Source: Fragum whitleyi
Lineage: Eukaryota > Mollusca > Bivalvia > Cardiida > Cardiidae
Assembly (NCBI GenBank): GCA_948146395.1
Contig: OX411554.1
Span: forward strand, 43,351,869 to 43,415,868
Reading direction: 5' to 3'
Length of the DNA: 64,000 nt
Shown: positions 11,991-25,100 of the stretch, one piece after another
Numbering within the stretch: the stretch's first letter is position 1
Layout of the letters: each line of letters opens with the position of its first letter
Notes under the pieces: model-generated
Database searches by the model: none
Told to the model about the DNA's origin: nothing
The model's input: the letters and a program-made list of their open reading frames with translations, nothing else
Translations under genes and position numbers: made by a program

Positions 11991-13030
11991 CCCCACTGCC
12001 TCTCAAATTCTCACGCAAAAATAGGTAACACCCTTATGTGTTATCAGATAGTAAAATGTGTACATTTGAATAGGGAAATAAGACCAAAAGTTTATTCTAA
12101 GATAAATATTTCAGTTAAATAATAATAATTATCAAATAGTTTTTAATCAAAACATGTTTAAACCTTTTAATAATCAAGATTATAAAGTTAATTTGGTAAT
12201 AGTTTGGTTTAATTTGGTAATCATTGAATAATTTGGTAATTCCATGCACCCCAGAATAAGTATGTGCACCTGCCAAAAGAGGAGTTAGGTAGTATGCAGG
12301 GCTCGTGTTTGACCCTTAAACCAGGGTTTTGACCCTCAAAAATATCAATTTATCTTATTTGACCCTTAGAAATTTCCTCCAAGGGGGTCATTATGACCCC
12401 CTTGAGAGAAAATTCTAAGGGTTAAAACAGGTTTATCACTCACATTTTCAATGATGTATCTTGTATACTATTTTAAGAAATCTACATGCTAATTCTTCCC
12501 CTTTATTATTATAAGAAAAGGAGAATTCACACTAATTTTACTCACAATTTGCCTTTTCTGTTGTTCTGACCCCTTAAGGATGAGTTTTGACCTCCAGAAT
12601 TTGATGGTTTAAGAGTCAATGACTCCTCAATTTCAAACACTAGCATGAGCCCTGAGTATGTATAGATAGAATGAAGTTATTGGATAATATAACTGGTTGG
12701 AATCCAATTCTCAAGCATGCCAGTTCTCGCCAACTAACCCTTTTCACAGTAATGATACAATATTCATGTACAAAAAAAAAAATCTGAATAAAAAAAGTTG
12801 TTGTTAACATAATTTGTAATTAAGAAAGGTTTCCTTTCTGTTTTTACTTTGAACTGGATTAGTTGATGAGAACTGGTACCCAGCAAGAATTGGTCTCTAA
12901 CCAGTCATTCTTTTATTATGTCTCTTTCAGAAGATATATATCTTTCAAGTGTACATACTTAGCTCACAGCCTTTAAAATATCCGCCAGAAGAGATCTCAA
13001 AAGGTCAAGACTCAGCCGTATGCTGAAGGA

Positions 13031-13151
13031 ATGATGGCACAGTATGGAATGGATCAAGATTTCCAGCGCATGACAATCCATGATTCTAGGAAACAACTGT
13101 CGCCAACTATTGCCAGAAAACCACAAGTAACTGGATCTGTATACAGAGCTG
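13031..13151 (+). CDS. zyx: zyxin coding exon 1
   Basis: Encodes residues 1-40 (start [14 protein letters not shown]), ending in phase 1 before donor GTAATT. The frame is closed upstream by TAA at 12974. A strong acceptor (TGTCTCTTTCAG) ends at 12930, so the exon probably begins at 12931 with 5'UTR and starts at 13031 or 13034; the second ATG has the better context (A at -3, G at +4). A weaker acceptor at 12988 would instead extend coding upstream (KRSQKVKTQPYAEG). Confidence 0.75.
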
Positions 13152-16100
13152 GTAATTATCAGGATTTGTGTTTTAACCCTTTCCTCCTGTTTTACAAAAT
13201 TTTGGACCTGTCCGAATTCAAAGGTTTTGCAGACAAAAATTTAAAGTTGATTAAAGTTGAAAAATAACCATTCAGTAGGGTATGAAAATACTCAAAATAG
13301 TGTGGAAAAAGAAGAAATTGCTTGTCAGAAGCAAATTCTTCTTTTTTCACAATGTTTTCTCAATCATAAAATCGCAGGCACGTAAAAAGCAGGGATTAAA
13401 CAGCAAAGGGTTAATCTCATTATTCATCCGAGTACTATCCTTAGGGGGCTCCTGGATGGGGAATAATTGCGTTTCTGTTCAAAAAGATAAAACAAAATGC
13501 AAGGCACTAAGTTAAATCATATATACAGCAAATTAAAAGTTAGTAAAAATTTGTAAAAGTTATAAAAAACAAAATTGTAAAATAACCATCAGATTTTCTT
13601 CCATGGACAACTTCAGATAGTTAGATTAATATCTAAGTGAATATATAAATAAGCTTTCTAGCTCATCTGAGCAAAACATACTCAAGGCTAGCTATTGTGA
13701 TCACATTTTGTCTGTAATGCGTCAGAAGTCTTCAACAATTCTTCAAATACCTTCTCCTCAGTAACCTATGAGGCGTATTTCAACCAAACTTGGCAGAAAT
13801 GTTTCTAAGGTGACCCTCCTCAAAAATTGTTTGTGAAGTTTTGATTGACTCCCAAATATGGGCGTAGCAGGGGGGCATTTTTTTACCCTTAAATCTTGAA
13901 ACATCAGATCTCCTCAGTAAGCAATTGGCAGATTTCAACCAAGCATAGCAGAAATGTTCCTTGAGTGACCCTTCTCAAAAATTGTTCGTGAAATTTTGAT
14001 TGACCTTCAATATGGGCATGTCAAGGCAGGGCAGATTTGACCCTTAAATCATTGAACAACATCTTCTCCTCAGTAACCAACGGGTGGATTTTAACAAAAC
14101 TTGGCAGAATTGTTCATTGGGTGACCCTTCTAAAAGTGTTTGAGAAATTTTGATTGACTTCCAAATATGGACATGGTAGGGTGGAGTTTTTTCTCACTTC
14201 AAAATCTTTTAACAACACCATCTCCTAATTCTAAAGACTATTCTAAATGAAACTTTGCCAGAATGTGTCTTTGGTGACCCTTTTCATGAAATGTTTGTGA
14301 CATTCTAATAGGACCATTAATATGGACAGGACAGGATGGGGCCTATCTTTGATTTGAATTCTTTGAATAATATGTCCTCTGCAAAAAGGCAAGTTTCAAA
14401 GAATATTACTAGAATGTTACTTTGTTGAGATCCACTGGATCAATGAAATTCAGGTGAAGGGTTTAGGGCCATTCTGGCCCTCTTGTTAAAGGGATCTCAT
14501 CTGACAGTAACTACTGTAGACAGGGTAATTTTGGTGGTTGTTTGATTTTGCCTATATAAGCGGACAAGCTAAGATGTTCCAAAATCAATCAACCGCTAAT
14601 ATATGTACTGATTAGATTAAAAAAGTTGTTCTTTTTGAGGACAATGTAGATTCAGGTGATATATTAGTCAATGTTAACCCTTTGCTGTTTAATCCCTGCT
14701 TTTTACGTGCCTGTGATTTTATGATTGAGAAAACATTGTGAAAAAAGAAGAAATTGCTTCTGACAAGCAATTTCTTCTTTTTCCACACTATTTTCTACCC
14801 TACTGAATATTTTTTTTTTTCAAATTAAATCTGCTTTAAATTTTCGTCTGCAAAACCTTTGAATTTGGACAGGTCTAAAATTTTGTGAAACAGGAAAGGG
14901 TTAAGGATGTTTGTATAGTAATAAAAACCTGGCAAAACCTTGTGAAATACTGACAGGCGGAATATATCTCAAATGACAGGTGTGAAAATAATCTATTTTT
15001 ATGCCCCCGTATCGAGAGATCGGGGGCATATTGTTTTACTCATGTCCGTCTGTCCGTCCGTCTGTCTGTCCGTCTGTCTGTCCGTCCGTCCGTCTGTCCG
15101 AAAACTTAACCTGAAAACTTAACCTTGCCAATATCTTCAAGCCTATTCAAGATACTAAGCTAATATTTGGCATGATGATAGATCTCAATGATCCGCATCC
15201 GCTGGTACCAAAGTCAAGGTCATGTGACAAGGTCAAGGTCATCTGTCAAGGTCAAACTTTGAAAAAACTTAACCCGAAAACTTAACCTTGCCAATATCTT
15301 CAAGCCTATTCAAGATACAAAGCTAATATTTGGCATGATGATAGATCTCAATGATCCGCATCCGCTGGTACCAAAGTCAAGGTCATGTGACAAGGTCAAG
15401 GTCATCTGTCAAGGTCAAACTTTGAAAAAAAATGCCGTTACGGGGGCATTCGTGTTTCACAAACACATCTTGTTCTAGGTTGCAGAAAGCCAAATTTACC
15501 CTTACAAATTGCATTTCTTGTACTTTCTTCGATTATGAAATAACATATAGCATTTAATTTTGGCTGTACTGTTTCATTTTGGATGCACAAAAATAAATCT
15601 CTGCAAATAAGTCGAACCACAAAAATCGCCAAATGTGGTCACCGCCTAAATAAAGCCGTTTTCAGTAGATACCATTTACAACTATTTCAATATGAGCCAT
15701 TGAAAATCAACCCTGTATTGAGAATTAAAATGTTTGCCAAATCTTTTTGATCCCTGTTGAAGATAGCACCTTTTTTAAGCATTTTTTTTTTAATGAATTT
15801 ACAGCTATTCCCTGGTTAAAGGATAAAGAAAGTATTGGGTGTATATTGAATAAGTCGGCTCGCCTTCAGGAAAGAATTGAAGACTGTTAAATGAACAGTC
15901 TTCAATTTTTACTGAGGTTGATCTGGCTGCAGACAATCTTTGGGATTCACATCAGGCCCCGAGGTTATAAAAGTTTTCTCAGGCTCAGGCTCAATTTTCA
16001 CAAAATTTTGAATTAAAATAAATATATGAAAATAAAAGATAATATTAATAAATCAATATCTTCTTTTATGTTAATACATTAAAATGAGTAATAAAACAGA

Positions 16101-19100
16101 ATTACGGCTTTATTCTCAAATTGAAATTTGAGAAAAATTTTAATTGAGCCTGAGAAAAGTTTTATAACCTCGGGCCCTGATATTTTTGAGTGTCCTAGCT
16201 ACTCATTTGAGAGACTCAGACTTGCAAAACAAGCATCCTTTAAAACCCTGCTGAAAGATAACCAAGAAATTTTCTGTTTACACTTAATCTTTCTAATTCC
16301 TACTTGTGACTAGCTCTTTTATTTTTGTTTTCCTATTTATAACAGCTCTACCGTTTTATTATTGTTTAATGCACATGTATTTGCTTTGCTTGAATATTTA
16401 ATAAGCAAGTGCTGAGCTCATATATTTTCCTGTCTGTTTAATAACTATTTACTTAAGTTTAATTTGGTTATGAGTAAAGGGTATTTTATATTAAATAAAC
16501 ATTGTGCTGTAATGTACCAACTGCCTTGTGTGCATGTTGCTTGTAAAAAAAAATGCTCTTTTAATCTTTTTTATACCCCCACATACAAAGTAGAGGGGGG
16601 TATGTTTGTTTCTTAACTTTCACCCCGTCGGTCTGTCAGTCTGCCTGTCTGTAGATCTCTTTCGTTTCCAGACTCTTACTTAAGAATAAAAGTATCCAAT
16701 TATCATTAAACTTTGCACAATTGTTGCCTGTGACTCAAGGAGGTTCTCTATGGTTTGGGATCATGAAGGTCAAAAACTCAAAGGTTTAGGTCTCAATTGA
16801 TCTCAGTCCATAAATGGCTGTAATACATAATTTGGACAAAGCGCTGATGAAGGTATTAGTCTGCTTTGCCACAGATCCAGTTACTTCTAAGAATTTCATC
16901 CCACAAGTATTCAGGGAGTATATTGTATTATTATATTATCGGAGCTACATATAGTGAGGGTATTTTGGAATTCAAGTTAGATTATTTTATTTATACTTGC
17001 ACAAATTCTATCTTGTGGCTACTGATTGGAATCGTCTTGACAAGACGGTTCCAATGAGTTCCCACAAGATAGGGTTTCAATCAGAAATAAAGATTTTGGA
17101 CTGGCTTTACCCCCTCTTATCTATACCTCTAATATAATCTTACATTTGCTTAGCTGTCTCTTTTCAAGGTGAAGCTGATTAGTCCTCTTCGGACCCCAAT
17201 TTTTACATCACTTTAATTTCGTAAAGAGAAAACTAAGTATAAACAATGGATATTGCTTATCACATGCAATTTCCAAAATATGTTTTTCATTGCTATTTTG
17301 TCTGCATTTCTTGTAAATATTTGTACAGGTCTGAAATGTGCAAAATAGGAAATAGCAAAATATTTTCTGTTATTCATTGTTGCACCAAAACTATATAAGG
17401 TAAATACTCATATTTGGCATGAGTTTGCAAAGAGTCTAATTCCATTTTGAAATGCAGAAGTAGTTTAATACAAGAATGGTGTCTATTTCATATTATAAGT
17501 TCACTAGTTGGACAAGGGCTTAAGTATTGGATAGGGTAATGTTCCTAACTGGGTCTTGAACCATTGCCCAGTGTCAGACTAATGTATGAGTACTATATAC
17601 CTTTTGGGATCAAATTCAGAAAATAATTGAAGATGAAAACAGTCTTCAATTATTTTCTGAAAATGATCTGGACTTACATCTGATAGTTTTGAGAGTCCTT
17701 GCTATTTACTCCTAGACTCGCAATACCTTCGTCCCTTAAAACCACAGAATTTGTATGTTTTAACCCCCATCACGGAAATTCTTGATCCACCTTTCTACCT
17801 AGAAAAAAATATATAGACAGTAATCATCGGGTACTCATATACCTGCGGGTAATGAGATCTCAGGTATCCAGGTGCAAAAATTCTACTCGTCCCAGCTCTA
17901 AAGGTCAAATTGTTTGTAAAAAGTCCTGGTGGATGAGCATGATAGGATGATGTGTCTATGTTCAAGAGGTATAGCATTGGCCACTTGATCTAGAGGTCAG
18001 AGTGTGATCCTCAGAGCAGCTAATAATCTCTTTTATTAGCCCAAACTATTTGCCCGAGTACTGGTGAATTTTTCAGGAAGCAGAATCAAGAGGGATAAAC
18101 TTATATCTAAATTGATGTAATAGACATTTGAATTGAGGGATATAATCGTTTCACAAGCTCACCCTGTTAGACAGGTTCTTGTTTTTGTCGGTGAATTTTA
18201 ATAACAGTTTGCTTATTGCCACAAGGATTTTTATAATTTTTCTTGTCCCACCAGGTCCCACCCCCTACAGAGGATATCAGGAGAATCAGGATGACCTCCC
18301 ACCCCCTCCCCCACCCAGCCAGTCCTACCTAGACAACTACCCCGTGCCTCCCCCACCCCCTGACCCCAAGGAGAATATCTACCATGAGATTACGGATGAT
18401 TTCCCTCCCCCACCACCAACTGAAGCCCCACCTGCTGAAAGTTACCGCTCACCTGATCCCGTGCACGTGAGAACCTCATCAGGTAATGCTTCTACTTTGA
18501 ATGTATTTTCTGGGTTAAGGTTTATCATTTTCATGCTAAATGTATGCAAAATTGCACTTAAATGAAAGTACCAAAAGTACTGGGTGCACTATTTAGTTCA
18601 CTCTATCTTGCCTTAGGGACCACATCTAGTAAGGGACCATTTATATCTAGAGATCATTCAAAAACCCTTCTTTAAATCAAAGTATCTTTAAAAGTACTGG
18701 TAGAATTTATTGGTCTATAAATTATTGTATGAATCCCATACTAAGCAAAAAATGAAACTTTACATACTTTTTGGTCAGTTTTGAATGACTTAGAGTAATT
18801 ATATGCCCACTTTATTAACATGAGCTAGTCAAGCTAACTGCAGATTACACAGACGCAGGATTTTGTGCGATTGAAGCGAGCCCAGGCTGCTGCGTCTGTC
18901 ACTTCCTGAAAATTGAGCCTGTGTGACATAAATTCCAACACTTAAATTCCTCATATGCACCAAACAAAGACTATGGCAAATCTGTGCATCTGCACATATG
19001 ACCAGGGTTTTCATTTGCACTTTTCAGAAATATAAGTTCCAATAGTGTCTAGAAAATCAGGCAAACATCTAGTTATACTACAAGGCAGTAATGGTTAATG

Positions 19101-22100
19101 TTGGCTCTTCATGCACATGTCAAATTGTTGGAAATGTTACACACAGGCACAAATTACGTTTTATTCTTTATTGGTTAGAATAAAAACAATCTGACTAGAG
19201 TTCTTGATGGAATCCCACTGAATAAAGTACTACCTATCATGATTTTTAGCTTGCCCGGGACGAAAGTCTCGGAAGAGCTATTGTCATACCCTCGGATGTC
19301 AGCGTCGGTGTCGGCGTCCGCATTAGGTTAAAGTTTTTTATTTCTATCAATATTTATCCTAGAGGCTTTATTTTTTTACAGAAACACTCATTTGGGCATA
19401 GGCTTTCATATGAGACCAACATCCATGTCGAAATTACCTTTAGACTGTGACCTTGACCCTTTCAAAAAAACTTTAACCAAAAACTTTAAGCAAAAAAACT
19501 TTAACCTTGCTTATATTTTCTGTAAGCTTTAACCTAGAGACATCATCATTACTTCATATGCACACTTATTAGGTGATAGGCTTTCACCATAGACAAAGGT
19601 CCTTGACAATTTGACCTTGACCTTGACCCTTTGTGGACTTAGAAAATCTTTAACCAAAAACTTTAACCAAAAGCTTTAACTTGCATATATTTTTTTAATG
19701 CTCTAACCTAGGGACATCATAGCTTCATATATATATACTCACCAGGTGATAGGCTTTCACCAGAGACCAAGGTCCTTCACAATTTGACCTTGACCTTTAC
19801 CATTTGTGGACTTAAAAAACTTTAACTGAAAACTTTAACAAAAAACTTTAACCTTGCTTATTTTTTCTGAATGCTTTAACCTAGGGACATCATTACTTCA
19901 TATACATACTTATTAGGTGATAGGCTTTTGTGAGAGATCAAGGTCCTTGATAATTTGACCTTGACCTTTTATGAACTTAGAAATACTTTAACCGAAATTC
20001 TTTTACCAAAAACTTAAACCTATCTTATATTTTCTGAATGCTTTAATCTAGGGACATCATTACTTCATATACATAGTCACCAGATGAAAGGCTTTCACCA
20101 GAAACCAAGGGCCTTGACAATTTGACCTTGACCTTAACTTTTTATGGACTTGGAAAAACTTAAACTGAAAAACTTTAACCAAAAATTTAACCTTGCTTAT
20201 ATTTTCTAAATGCTTTACTCAGGGACATTATTACTTCATACACATACTCACAAAGGGATAGGCTTCTACAGAGACCAAGGTCCTTCACAGTTTGACCTTG
20301 ATCTTGACCTTTTGTGGACTTAGAAAAATTTTAAAGAAAAACTTCATGTTTGATACAAAGAAAATCTATTTGTAACCTCATCTGCTTGTAGGCTTTCACT
20401 TTACCCTAAACTTATACATGCCATTAAAACAAAAAAGTTTCTATTTCTTAATTACTACCCAAACAGATATATATTAGATCATGGACTTTAACATTGAAAG
20501 AAAACACTTTGAACTTCGGTCTTCGGTCAAGCGCTGTTTGTGACAAGCAGCTGTTTGGGCGAGCTACGTTGTCCGCGGACAACTCTTGTTTATATCTTCA
20601 GTATTCCTATATTCCTATTTTGTTTTATTGTTCATGTGATTAGATTTATCCTTAAATATAATGCATGATGAAGTTAATATCTGTGGTTGCATGAATGAAA
20701 AGAAAGAGCTTAGCTTTTGCAAAGTGTTTACAGCTGGAAGAAAATTTGTCTGCAATCTAACTACATGTATCAGGTTTTTTCAGCTTAAAGACTGTTAACA
20801 GGCAAGAAGGACTTGCTTCGTAGAATGAATGCCAATCTAAAATGACAGGACTTGTGCCTGCGGACTGTTGTTGGTGGCAATTTTCGCTTTTGGTAGAATT
20901 TAAGCTTGACCATCATAAGACTATTTCTAGAAGATTTTACTTTTATATTCAGGTTATAACCAGACAACCTATGGAGGCCCCGGAGGGAAATCTTATGAAA
21001 CAAGACATGAGAGTCACACACTGGTTCAGCCTTCTGGTAGATATGAACGAGAAGTGAAACAGGCCACATATAGTATTCAGAGCTCTGACAGTTTGTATCC
21101 TATTGACCCTCAAACCTTGTTATGCTGAATAAAAACCTCTGAAAAATTGTATTAAAATCAAAGTGCCAATAGTACTGGATGCACTAAGTATCAGTCATAT
21201 CTTATTTTGAAAATATTCTATTTCAGACTCTTCTGCTTAACCCTTTCCTGTTTTACAAAATTTTGGACCTGTCCAAATTCAAAGGTTTTGCAGACGAAAA
21301 TTTAAAGTGGGTTTAATTTGAAAAATAACCATCATTAGGGTAGAAAATAGTGTGGAAAAATAAGAAATTGCTTGTCAGAAGCAATTTCTTCATTTTTCAC
21401 AATGTTTTCTCAATCATAATATCACAGGCACGTAAAAAGCAGGGATTAAACAGCAAAGGTTTAAATAAGGAAAATCAGGTGGATGAAAATATAGGCACTT
21501 ACAATAGTGTTGCGCTAATCCCTCGATGTAGGTGCAGGCTGATCTTTGACTATACCACATGCCAAAGTAGGAATATTCCAGATTCAGCATGATAGGGTTA
21601 ATAGTATTTGGACAGAAGGGTCCAAACAAACTTTGAATACCCAGATTAAACTGCCCCTCAAGTAATGAATTTGTCTGGAACATAACCCATTTTAAGATAG
21701 ATTTCAAAATGCCACAGCATAACTGTTTTCAGTATAAATAGATGTGATATTTGGAATGAAAATAAAGTCAACACAACATGTCAAAAAGAGGATCAATTTT
21801 ATAAGTAGGAATATAAAAAACAAGCAAAGATTATTTAAGGAAGAAAGAAATGTCAAACATCAAAGTCTTGCTCTAAATGTTTGTTTATAATTGGGATAAA
21901 CTTGTTTTTCAGGCAGTGGAAGGTCATCACCATATGGCAGTCACTATGGTAACCTGAACACATACAGCACAAGTAATCTGATAAATAACCCTCCACCCCC
22001 ACCCACACAGCCTTACCTGTCATCTTCAGAGGCCCAGCCCTACAGTACCACAAGTCTCTATGATACATCTTGTTATGGCTCGTCAAACGCTGCAAGGCAG

Positions 22101-25100
22101 TACCAAGATTCTCGTGTCACATATTCACAGATACAGTCAAAATCGGAACCTTCTGGAGGTGTCACTTATGCCCAAATTGCCCCAAAATCTGATAGACCCG
22201 TTCCTGGACCTCAAGTCCCTATCCAGATCAAGGTGTCAGATGCGAGAAGAGGGGAACAAGATCACATGACCAGTGGACAAGTGCAATACCAGCCTTCTAG
22301 TCTATCAAATGCTGGGCAACAGTATTCTAAATATTCTCCTGGACAGCAGTATTCATCCACATCATCTGGGAGGCAATATTCTGGATCCCCCACAGGCCAA
22401 CAATACTCGTCTTCAAGTCAGGGGCCACAGTATTCATCTGTGCCAGGGCCACAATATTCATCTGTGCCAGGGCCACAATATTCATCTGGGCCAGGGCCAC
22501 AATATTCATCTGGGCCAGGGCCACAATATTCATCTGGGCCAGGGCCACAATATTCATCTGGGCCAGGGCCACAATATTCATCTGGGCCAGGGCCACAATA
22601 TTCATCTGGGCCACTGTATTCTGGATCTAGCATGGGGCCTCAATATTCTAGTTCAAGTCCAGGGCCTCAGTATTCATCAGGCCAACAGTATTCTAGTTCA
22701 AGTCCAGGGCCTCAGAATGCCGCGTCTTCACCAGGGCCACAATATGCTGCCTCTGCTCCAGGGCCACAATACTCGTCTTCCTCTTCCCCCATGTACTCCC
22801 AGTCCAAACCATACTCAGCTGGTGACAGTAAACCTGCCAGCTCTAAAGAGGAAGAAGTTGATGCTTTAACACAGATGTTGATGCAAGGACTAGAAGGAAC
22901 TAAAGAACCAGATTTTTATGGTAAGGTTATTACTGTTTGGAATTTATCGTTCATTTTTGCCTTATGAAGATTCAATCAATTACTCATACAGTGTATGCTT
23001 TATTCCCTCTCAGCTCACCTGAGCACAATTGCATTTGTGATAATCTTGTTATGTTATCAAAAAATCAAATATGAATTTTTCCTGACATTTTCCTAAAAAA
23101 CAAAGACATAAGAAAAAACAAAAGCAACACAACAGATATGGTGTAATAAGTAAATTCCAAAAAAAGTGATATCCACCATAAGATTGTAATCACGAATTAC
23201 CTTGTAGCTGAAGAAAGTCAACTCTGTTCTGAATTTCTTACATTACTTATGGATCTTATTCTCCCTTTAGGTATTTGTGCTAAATGTGGAAAAAAAGTAG
23301 TTGGAGATACTAATGGATGTACAGCTATGGACCAAGTCTATCATATTGCCTGTTTTATATGTATTGGTTGTGGTAAGTTGTCTCAATTCAGGGCCTTCTC
23401 TAGACTGAAATTTCTTTTTGCCAACACTTTTGCCAAATGGAAATAAATGGAGCCAAATTTAGTTTTTTGGGGTCATTTTCCTTTTAAGTAGCTCATCGTC
23501 AAGGGGGATCATATTTAAATGCCAATTAACATTTAATTGACAGTAAATTTTTGTAAACAATCACAGAAGTGTTATGGGTAGCCAAGAGATTACCAGTTGA
23601 CACACAAGCCTTTTGCCTAAATTAATTTCCAGTAGTGTCTACACAATATCCTCTCAGCCCATGTCAAAATCAATCATAGCTGATGGGTTAAAGTTCAGAT
23701 TTTTTGTCGCTACTCATTTCGCCAATTTCATTTTTTTATTGCCAAATTCATTTCATTTTCGCATTTGGCGACCATGGAGACCCCAAAGAAGGCCCAGCAA
23801 CTAAATACAACAAGACTTTCCTGTTTGTTGAACATATAAATTGATTACATTGTTCTCCCAAGGCCCTTATGGCGTATCGGCCCCGATACACCTTCAAGAA
23901 ATTTAACAGGTTGCCGATACACCTTAGGAATGCCGATACGCTTTAATTTGATCACCGATACAGCTGAATTTCTTTCTGAACAAAGGGTCAAAACGAGCAG
24001 TAAAACTGATTACCGACGTGCTGTCATAACGTTAGCGCATTCTGGGAAGTTGTATACTGTTGAAGAATTGAATTGAATTGAATTGTTAATTAAACAGTGT
24101 CCCTAATTGTTAAGACCCTTACTAATTAGTGATTATTGATTTTTCCTTCACACATGGTTGATTTTCACTGGTTCCGCACTTCAAGTAACAGAGATTAATG
24201 GATCGGTACCAATAGAAAAATTGTCAATTGATTGGCCGACTCATTTACCGAAAATTGCCGATTTTTACCATAATCCAACGGAAAAAATGGAAAAAGAAAT
24301 TCAATTTAACAACTATCTGCTCAAGTCAAACTAGAGTTATTTTTATCTTCCAATCGCAATTTTGATTATATCTATTAATCAAAAGATTGGCAAGAATGTT
24401 CAGTTTTCGCAATCTTTCTACTGCCCAGAATAAGACACATCGCAGGCAGTCTGCCTGTTCTAGTAACACTTACTATCCAATTCATATGGACATTACAACT
24501 TCTTTTAGTTAGAAAAAATAATGAAAAAAAAAAACTGTTTATGATTCTCCACAGGAACGCCATTTCTTAATCAGATTGGTACCCTGATATGTTCAACCTG
24601 AAACATTTTTTATGCCCCCGTATCGAGAGATCGGGGGCATATTGTTTTACTCATGTCCATCTGTCTATCTGTCTGTCCGTCTGTCTGTCCGTCCGTCTGT
24701 CCGAAAACTTAACCTTTGCCTTTTCTCCAAAAGTATTTGACATACAAAGCTCAAATTTGGCATGATGATAGATCTCAATGATCTGCATCCGCTGGTACCA
24801 AAGTCAAGGTCATGTGACAAGGTCAAGGTCATCTGTCAAGGTCAAACTTTAAAAAAAAATGCCGTTCCGGGGGCATTCGTGTTTCACAAACACATCTTGT
24901 TTCATTTTCCTCCTTTTTTTTTTTTTTTTTTTTTATCCAAAATGGAAATTAAGATAAAATACTGAATAAGGTCATAGAAAATAATATGGGGAATAAATAT
25001 TAAACAAAAAAAATAAATGTATAAAAAAAAAACCATGTTAAATCAAAGTACTGAAAGTCCTGTCACTGGCTATTCTAAACAAACTAGTTATCAATTTGTA

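Larger units (their letters stand above)
10331..12930. other. Upstream region of zyxin, no coding exon seen
   Basis: No coding exon is recognisable. The region holds a perfect CRE-type palindrome (11279-11288), a tRNA-like SINE head near 11828, and a degenerate dyad at 12290-12650 with GACCCTTA and TAAGGGTC blocks on either side of an AAGGGGGTCATTATGACCCC palindrome. A 5' untranslated zyxin exon probably lies somewhere here, because the first coding exon is preceded by a splice acceptor. Confidence 0.4.
15477..18254. other. Zyxin intron 1, remaining part
   Basis: Apart from separately listed hairpins and repeats, this holds no recognisable exon. Positions 16571-16640 begin another repeat type (TATACCCCCACATACAAAGT, then GTCGGTCTGTC). 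The acceptor TTGTCCCACCAG ends at 18254. Confidence 0.5.

Noticed and set aside
22273..22869. Alternative-frame and antisense open frames over zyxin exon 4
   Set aside because: The 24-bp repeat is free of stops in several frames. Only the GPQYSS frame continues with correct phase into conserved exons.
24762..24965. Open frames in the 'atgcccccg' repeats (also 42191-42460)
   Set aside because: The same [17 protein letters not shown] peptide appears in each copy because the DNA is repeated, with no start conservation or domain. It is not a gene.
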